Positions 15,821 through 20,306 of a stretch of DNA of 20,306 nt are shown piece by piece. The notes below the pieces were generated by a model. The model ran no database searches. It had not been told where the DNA came from and saw nothing but the letters and a program-made list of their open reading frames with translations. Origin of the DNA: an uncultured Fretibacterium sp. Lineage in GTDB: Bacteria > Synergistota > Synergistia > Synergistales > Aminobacteriaceae. Within the stretch, counting starts at the first letter, position 1. Every line of letters begins with the position of its first letter. Position numbers and translations under genes: made by a program. The DNA lies in contig NZ_CALIAA010000269.1 of the NCBI RefSeq assembly GCF_938040765.1, positions 1 through 20,306 on the forward strand. The letters run 5' to 3'.

Positions 15821-16654
15821 ATGATGCACGACAACCGATGGAGGGCGGGACACCTCCTCATCCTCGGACTTCTCGCCCTCTACGCACTGCTCATCATCCT
15901 GCCGCTGGTCTGGATGGTCCTCAGCGGCTTCAAGGACAATCAGGGGCTCTTTTTGAACACCTGGGGGCTTCCTGAAAAATTTCTGTGGGAGAACTACGCG
16001 ACCGCGTGGAGGGGCGGCGTGGGGCGCTATTTTCTGAACAGCATCATCGTCACGGGGACCTCGGTCTGCCTGACCCTCTTCATCAGCGCCTGCGCGGCCT
16101 TCGCCCTGAGCCGCTTCGAGTTTCGGGGGCAGGGAGTCCTGCTTCTCTTCGTCCTCGGAGGGCTCATGCTGTCCCCTCAGGTCAGCCTGATCCCGCTCTT
16201 CAGGCTGCTTCAAAGGCTGAAGCTCTACAACACCTATTGGGCCCTCGTCATTCCCTACGTCGCCTACCGGATCCCCTTCACCACCTTCCTGATCCGGTCC
16301 TACATGCTGTCGCTCCCAAGGGAGATAGAGGACTCCGCCTACATCGACGGCTGTTCCGCCTGGACGGTCTTCTACAGGATCATCCTTCCCATGAGCAAGC
16401 CCATCCTGGTCACGGCCGCCCTGTTCACCGCGATGAGCTGCTGGAACGAGTTCATGTTCGCCCTGGTGTTCATCGAGAGCGACAGCCTGAGGACCATCCC
16501 CATCGGCCTGATGGGGCTCAAGAGCAGTCTGCGCACCGAATGGACGATCCTCATGGCGGGGCTGACGCTTTCCGCCCTGCCCATGGTGGTCCTTTTTCTG
16601 ATCTTTCAAAAACAGTTTATTCGAGGCATAACCTCGGGAGGAGTGAAAGGATAG
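15821..16654 (+). CDS. ABC sugar-type permease, MalG/UgpE-like
   Basis: This is the second inner-membrane permease of the same CUT1 transporter, with 277 residues and about six hydrophobic segments. The EAA loop is present in the variant EDSAYIDGCSAWTVFYRIIL, with Ser and Ala in place of the first EAA residues and the key Asp-Gly kept. The gene begins 9 nt after the first permease; ATG 15821 and ATG 15824 are both possible starts. Its stop overlaps the ribosome-binding region of the second deglycase gene. Together the permeases form the membrane channel for the proposed glycated amino acid. Confidence 0.9.
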   Translation: MMHDNRWRAGHLLILGLLALYALLIILPLVWMVLSGFKDNQGLFLNTWGLPEKFLWENYATAWRGGVGRYFLNSIIVTGTSVCLTLFISACAAFALSRFEFRGQGVLLLFVLGGLMLSPQVSLIPLFRLLQRLKLYNTYWALVIPYVAYRIPFTTFLIRSYMLSLPREIEDSAYIDGCSAWTVFYRIILPMSKPILVTAALFTAMSCWNEFMFALVFIESDSLRTIPIGLMGLKSSLRTEWTILMAGLTLSALPMVVLFLIFQKQFIRGITSGGVKG

Positions 16655-16656
16655 CT

Positions 16657-17679
16657 ATGAGTGATCTTCAGGCTCAACAGTCTCACCAGGAATACAGGGA
16701 AGTGCTCATGCGGGGCATCCGGGAGAGGGAGAACATCGAGGCGGCCATGAAGGAGATAACGAAGAAGCCGATCGACAGCGTCTTCTTCGTGGGCTGCGGC
16801 GGCTCCCTTGCGGTCATGTATCCGCTGCAGTATCTGATGGCCCTTCACACGGCGCTTCCCTCGGCCCCCTACAACTCCAGCGAGTTCCTGAACATGAAGC
16901 CCAAGGCGCTGACGGAGCGCTCCCTGGTCATTCTCTCGTCCTATACGGGGACGACGAAGGAGACCGTGGCCGCCGCAGAGCTGGCCCGCTCGAGGGGCGC
17001 CCGCACCATAGCCTTTGCCGGCAAGGCGGACACCCCGCTGGGCAAGACCGTGGACTACGTCTTCGCCAACGATGCGCCGTTCGGGGTCACGGACTCCAAG
17101 CTCATCATGCTCTATCAGATCGTCTTCTGCCTCCTGGACAAGCTGGGATACGGCATCGACTACGAGCAGGTGCAGAAGGAGCTGAGCCTTCTGCCGGAGG
17201 GGCTGATGCGCATCCGCGCCGCTGCCGGGGACGAGGCCCGGGAGTTCGCCGAGAAGAATCACGACCAGACCTTCTTCATGGTCACCGGGAGCGGCATCAA
17301 CTGGGGCGAGGCTTACTCCTACGCCATGTGCATCCTCCAGGAGATGCAGTGGATTCCCGCCCAGTCCATCCATGCGGGGGAGTTCTTCCACGGGGCCTTC
17401 GAGATCCTCACGGAGGACACCAACCTGCTGATATTCCAGGGCGAGGACGAGACCCGGCCTCTCACCGAGCGCGTGGTCAAGTTTGCCGAACAGTACACCC
17501 GCAGGGCCCATCTGATCGACACGAAGAACTATCCTCTGGAGGGAATAGCCCCGGAGCGGCGCGGAATCTACGGCCCGTTCATCCTGCTGGCCGTGCTCGG
17601 CCGCTACAGCGACGCCCTGGCGGAGAGGAGAAACCATCCCCTCAAGACCCGTCGCTACATGGGCAAGGTGCCGTACTAG
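16657..17679 (+). CDS. frlB: Second fructosamine deglycase, B. subtilis FrlB (YurP) type
   Basis: The product has 340 residues and two SIS domains. It is clearly different from the first deglycase and resembles B. subtilis FrlB (YurP) as I recall it: VGCGGSLAVMYPLQYL, SLVILSSYTGTTKETV, SICIL-like AMCILQEMQWI, HAGEFFHGAFE and the end RRNHPLKTRRYMGKVPY. The B. subtilis enzyme splits 6-phosphorylated fructosamines of alpha-glycated amino acids to glucose 6-phosphate and the amino acid. E229 and H245 keep the 16-residue spacing of the catalytic pair. The start at 16657 has GGGAGGAG and AAAGG just upstream, and it begins 2 nt after the permease stop. It sits between the permeases and the ATPase. 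Exact substrate preference cannot be read from sequence; the alpha-glycated assignment is inference from the B. subtilis relative. Confidence 0.88.
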   Translation: MSDLQAQQSHQEYREVLMRGIRERENIEAAMKEITKKPIDSVFFVGCGGSLAVMYPLQYLMALHTALPSAPYNSSEFLNMKPKALTERSLVILSSYTGTTKETVAAAELARSRGARTIAFAGKADTPLGKTVDYVFANDAPFGVTDSKLIMLYQIVFCLLDKLGYGIDYEQVQKELSLLPEGLMRIRAAAGDEAREFAEKNHDQTFFMVTGSGINWGEAYSYAMCILQEMQWIPAQSIHAGEFFHGAFEILTEDTNLLIFQGEDETRPLTERVVKFAEQYTRRAHLIDTKNYPLEGIAPERRGIYGPFILLAVLGRYSDALAERRNHPLKTRRYMGKVPY

Positions 17680-17686
17680 GAACGCC

Positions 17687-18799
17687 ATGGCCAGTCTGGA
17701 ACTGAAGGGGCTCAAGAAGGTCTATCCCGGGGGCGTCGTCGCCGTCAAGGACTTCAACCTGACCATCGATGACCGGGAGTTCATCGTGCTGGTCGGACCC
17801 TCCGGCTGCGGAAAGAGCACCACCCTGCGGATGATCGCCGGGCTCGAGGACATCAGCGAGGGGGAGCTCTACATCGACGGCGCCCTGGTGAACGGGCTCT
17901 GCCCCAAGGACCGGGACATCGCCATGGTGTTCCAGAACTACGCCCTCTACCCGCATATGACCGTCTACGACAACATGGCGTTCGGCCTGAAGCTCCGCAA
18001 GGTCCCCGGGGACGTCATCGAAAAGCGCGTGAGGGCGGCGGCGGAGATATTGGGCATCGAGGACCTGCTGCACCGAAAGCCCAGGGCGCTCTCGGGCGGT
18101 CAGCGCCAGCGCGTCGCCCTGGGGAGGGTCATCGTCCGCGAGCCCCGGGTCTTCCTGATGGACGAGCCCCTCTCGAACCTGGACGCCAAACTGCGGGTCC
18201 AGATGCGTGCGGAGATCGCCAAGCTGCACAACCGCCTGAAGACGACCTTCATCTACGTGACCCACGACCAGACCGAGGCCATGACGATGGGGACCCGCAT
18301 CGTCATCATGAACGGCGGGGAGATTCAGCAGATAGACGCCCCCAAGGCGCTGTACGACCGGCCGGTCAACATGTTCGTGGCCGGCTTCATCGGAAGCCCT
18401 CAGATGAACTTCCTCCCCGGGACGGTCGTCGAGGAGGATGGGGTCCTTCAGATCCGGCTCCCGGACGGCAGCGTCCTGGGGGTCTCCGAGGAGCGGGAAC
18501 GAAAGCTGAAGGAGAGGGGCTACGTGGGCAGGGAGGTCGTGGCCGGAATCCGCCCCGAAAGCCTTCACGAGAGCGAGGTCAACCCCCTCACGAAGAGGTT
18601 TTCCCGCCTACGCTCCACCGTGGAGGTGGCGGAGCTCATGGGGTCCGAGACGCTTCTCTACTCCACGCTCTTCGGCCGGCAGGTCGTGGCGCGGGTCGTC
18701 CCGGATACGGAGAAGACGGTGGGGGACGAGGCCGAGTTCCACGTCCACTGGAACCGCATCCACGTCTTCGACAAGGATACGGAACGGAACATCCTGTAG
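17687..18799 (+). CDS. ABC transporter ATPase, MsmX/UgpC/MalK type
   Basis: This is the ATP-hydrolysing subunit that drives the CUT1 transporter encoded just upstream. The 370-residue product has Walker A GPSGCGKST (37-45), Q-loop Gln (Q83), signature LSGGQ (135-139), Walker B VFLMDEP with E160, D-loop, and H-loop His (H193). After the nucleotide-binding domain comes the TOBE-type regulatory domain of the MalK family (about 240-370), including GIRPES. The gene starts 7 nt after the second deglycase. In B. subtilis the Frl permeases use a shared ATPase encoded elsewhere, so a dedicated one here makes the transporter self-contained. In evolutionary terms it could also serve other transporters. 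Confidence 0.95.
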   Translation: MASLELKGLKKVYPGGVVAVKDFNLTIDDREFIVLVGPSGCGKSTTLRMIAGLEDISEGELYIDGALVNGLCPKDRDIAMVFQNYALYPHMTVYDNMAFGLKLRKVPGDVIEKRVRAAAEILGIEDLLHRKPRALSGGQRQRVALGRVIVREPRVFLMDEPLSNLDAKLRVQMRAEIAKLHNRLKTTFIYVTHDQTEAMTMGTRIVIMNGGEIQQIDAPKALYDRPVNMFVAGFIGSPQMNFLPGTVVEEDGVLQIRLPDGSVLGVSEERERKLKERGYVGREVVAGIRPESLHESEVNPLTKRFSRLRSTVEVAELMGSETLLYSTLFGRQVVARVVPDTEKTVGDEAEFHVHWNRIHVFDKDTERNIL

Positions 18800-18821
18800 C
18801 GGGAGCGGGAGAGAGGGAGTC

Positions 18822-18845
18822 GGGAGGGGAGGCTGACGGACCATT
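18822..18845 (+). promoter_or_regulatory. Ribosome binding site and proposed ATT start of the first GntR gene
   Basis: GGGAGGGGAGG (18822-18832) is followed 10 nt later by ATT at 18843-18845. The regulator frame has a TGA at 18834-18836, and no ATG, GTG or TTG exists in any frame between the previous stop and the DNA-binding domain. The 18800-18832 stretch is polypurine-rich, with five GGGAG copies. Confidence 0.5.
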
Positions 18846-19574
18846 AAGGAGATCACGCCTTTCGAGAGGGCGAAGGAGCGGCTCCTCTGCCTTCTCGAGG
18901 AATCCGACCCGGCGCGCGGAGGCCGGCTTCCCAGCGAGCGGGAGATCTGCGGCGCCCTGAACGTCCACCGGGAGACGCTGCGGCGGGCGCTCTCCCTCCT
19001 GCGCCTCGAGGGGAGGATCGCCAGCCGCGTCGGGTCGGGGCATTACGTCGAAAGACGCAGGCTCGAAAAGGACCTGACGGACCTTCTGTCGTTCACCCAG
19101 TGGGGCCGCTCGATGGGGATGGAGCCGGACTCCGTGGTCCTGAGATCCGGTTCCTTCGAGGCCCCGAAGTCCGTGAGCAAGTTCCTGCGGGTTCCCCTGG
19201 GGACGTCCATTTTTCATGCCGTGAGGCTTCGCCGGCTCGATGAGGAGCCCCTGCTTCTGGAGTACGTTTACCTCAGCGAGGCGGCCTTCCCCGGAATCTC
19301 CGACCGAACCCTCTCCTCGAGTTCCCTGTATTCGGTCCTCGAGGAGGAATACGGCGCGGACCTGTCCGTCGGACAGGAGACGATAAGCGTTACCTACGTG
19401 GACGCGTGGGAGGCGCGGCATCTGCGGGTCTCCGAGGGGAGCCCCGCTTTTTTTGTCCGCTCCGTCGTCACCGATGGCGGGGGCACTCCCGTCGAGTACT
19501 GCAAGAGCGTCATACGGAGCGACAGGCTTCGTCTCATCTATCACAACGCCGCCTGCCGCGAGGAAGAAGCCTGA
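18843..19574 (+). CDS. GntR/HutC-family transcriptional regulator 1 (probable ATT start)
   Basis: The frame from 18843 encodes 243 residues with an N-terminal GntR winged helix. ITPFERAKERLLCLLEE is followed by RLPSEREICGALNVHRETLR and by RLEGRIASRVGSGHYV, the usual helix-turn-helix and wing. A UTRA (HutC-type) ligand-binding domain follows, with typical PVEYCKSVIRSDRL near the end. Such regulators bind an operator and release it on binding a sugar phosphate or related effector; B. subtilis frl is controlled by a GntR protein, FrlR. The first standard start, ATG 19113, would remove the whole DNA-binding domain. The only near-cognate codon after the strong Shine-Dalgarno and before TPFERAKERL is ATT 18843 (or ATC 18852). 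A sequencing error is the alternative. The stop overlaps the ATG of the next regulator by one base. Confidence 0.75.
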   Translation: MKEITPFERAKERLLCLLEESDPARGGRLPSEREICGALNVHRETLRRALSLLRLEGRIASRVGSGHYVERRRLEKDLTDLLSFTQWGRSMGMEPDSVVLRSGSFEAPKSVSKFLRVPLGTSIFHAVRLRRLDEEPLLLEYVYLSEAAFPGISDRTLSSSSLYSVLEEEYGADLSVGQETISVTYVDAWEARHLRVSEGSPAFFVRSVVTDGGGTPVEYCKSVIRSDRLRLIYHNAACREEEA

Positions 19575-20296
19575 TGCCCAGGGACGACGGATTTCCGAGC
19601 TACAGAGCCCAGCTCCGGGAGGTGCTGCGGGCGAAGATCGAGGAGGGGGAGTATCCGCCGGGGACGGCGATCCCCTCCGAGAACGAGCTGGCTGCGGCCT
19701 ATGGCCTGAACCGCCGGACGGTCCGGGAGGCCGTCGCCCTCCTGGTCCGAGAAGGGCTGCTGAGGAGTGTCGCGGGGAAGGGCGTCTATGTGAGGCTGAA
19801 GGCGGAGACCCGCCTGGGCGAGGGGGAGTTCGGCTTTCGGCTCCGGGAACCGCACCGTCTGAGACGGCAGGTCCTGAAGAAGGCGCTTCGTGCCGCGGGG
19901 CCCTATTACGGGAGGAAGCTGGCCGTCCCTGCGGACGATCCGCTCTTCCACGTCAGGCAGCGCGTCCTGGAGGGGAGCCAGCCCCTCTACGTCGAGGAGT
20001 TCTACCTGCCCCGGGAGGTCTTTCCGGGCATCGAGGGGATCGAGTTCATGGCGTTCTCCGTCATGGAGGTCTTTCGCTACTACGGCAGGACATCGTTCAG
20101 GACGGAGCAGAGCCTGGAGATCGTCCCCGTGGACCCCGGGGACGGGAAACTGCTGGGGCTGTCGGAGGGCGACCCCATCCTGCTCCTGGAACGCCGGGAC
20201 TTTGACGAGGCCGGACGCCCCCTTGCGTTCTTCCGCTACCGGACGCGGGGCGACGTCTGCGACCTGAGGGTGAGCTTCCGCAGAGCGCCGAGATAG
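19574..20296 (+). CDS. GntR/HutC-family transcriptional regulator 2
   Basis: The 240-residue product has a GntR winged helix at 10-75, with AIPSENELAAAYGLNRRTVREAVALL and SVAGKGVYVRL as recognition helix and wing, followed by a UTRA ligand-binding domain ending in AFFRYRTRGDVCDLRV. The ATG overlaps the stop of regulator 1 (TGATG), so translation is coupled. The two proteins share architecture but are clearly diverged, particularly in the HTH. One may control this operon and the other another target, or they may sense different glycated substrates. This is the last gene in the window; the remaining 10 bases show nothing. Confidence 0.93.
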   Translation: MPRDDGFPSYRAQLREVLRAKIEEGEYPPGTAIPSENELAAAYGLNRRTVREAVALLVREGLLRSVAGKGVYVRLKAETRLGEGEFGFRLREPHRLRRQVLKKALRAAGPYYGRKLAVPADDPLFHVRQRVLEGSQPLYVEEFYLPREVFPGIEGIEFMAFSVMEVFRYYGRTSFRTEQSLEIVPVDPGDGKLLGLSEGDPILLLERRDFDEAGRPLAFFRYRTRGDVCDLRVSFRRAPR

Positions 20297-20306
20297 GGCG
20301 GGGCGC

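Noticed and set aside
13239..16609. Two long minus-strand open frames (531 and 608 codons)
   Set aside because: Both are antisense to the binding-protein and permease genes, which are clearly recognisable. The antisense translations are biased in composition and lack motifs.
15985..16656. Upstream extension of the second deglycase frame from 15985
   Set aside because: The extension is a shadow of the second permease gene. ATG 16657 has a good ribosome binding site and gives the standard 340 residues.
1..20306. CRISPR arrays, tRNA or rRNA genes, insertion sequences, phage genes
   Set aside because: I looked for regularly spaced repeats, cloverleaf patterns, transposase motifs and flanking inverted repeats and found none I could support.

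Overview
This is a GC-rich, gene-dense bacterial window of about 20 kb in which every gene I can support lies on the + strand. The proteins are bacterial throughout. The mix of housekeeping genes, a DUF3100-type membrane protein and a glycated-amino-acid utilisation operon in a high-GC genome would suit an amino-acid-fermenting anaerobe such as a Synergistota member. That placement is inference from gene content and style; no 16S rRNA or other phylogenetic marker was compared.

Region 1 (1-9319) is mostly housekeeping. It holds the tail of an unrecognised gene, plsY (phospholipid synthesis), a YgjP-type zinc metallopeptidase, an NCS2 nucleobase permease, uvrC (nucleotide excision repair; unusually compact), pnp (RNA phosphorolysis), dut (dUTPase) and a two-gene membrane-protein pair whose first member looks like DUF3100. 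Strong hairpins and candidate promoters separate the permease from uvrC and uvrC from pnp.

Region 2 (9320-11270) is a single gene for a 556-residue protein I cannot assign as a whole. It has a Nudix domain whose catalytic box is split by an insertion of about 34 residues, flanked by N- and C-terminal regions of unknown function.

Region 3 (11285-20296) is the most interesting part. It reads as one operon for taking up and breaking down Amadori products (fructosyl-amino acids such as fructoselysine). It starts at a near-consensus promoter with a leader of about 190 nt. The order is an E. coli-type fructoselysine-6-phosphate deglycase (FrlB), a PfkB-family fructoselysine kinase (FrlD), a secreted sugar-type binding protein, a perfect 15-bp hairpin plus internal promoter, two ABC permeases, a second deglycase of the Bacillus subtilis FrlB type, an MsmX/UgpC-type ATPase, and two tandem GntR/HutC regulators. 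The proposed pathway is ABC import of the glycated amino acid, phosphorylation at C6 by FrlD, then cleavage by one of two deglycases to glucose 6-phosphate plus the free amino acid, under control of one or both GntR proteins. The locus joins the enzymatic half known from E. coli with the transporter and deglycase known from B. subtilis. The first regulator lacks any ATG, GTG or TTG start compatible with its complete DNA-binding domain and appears to begin at ATT.
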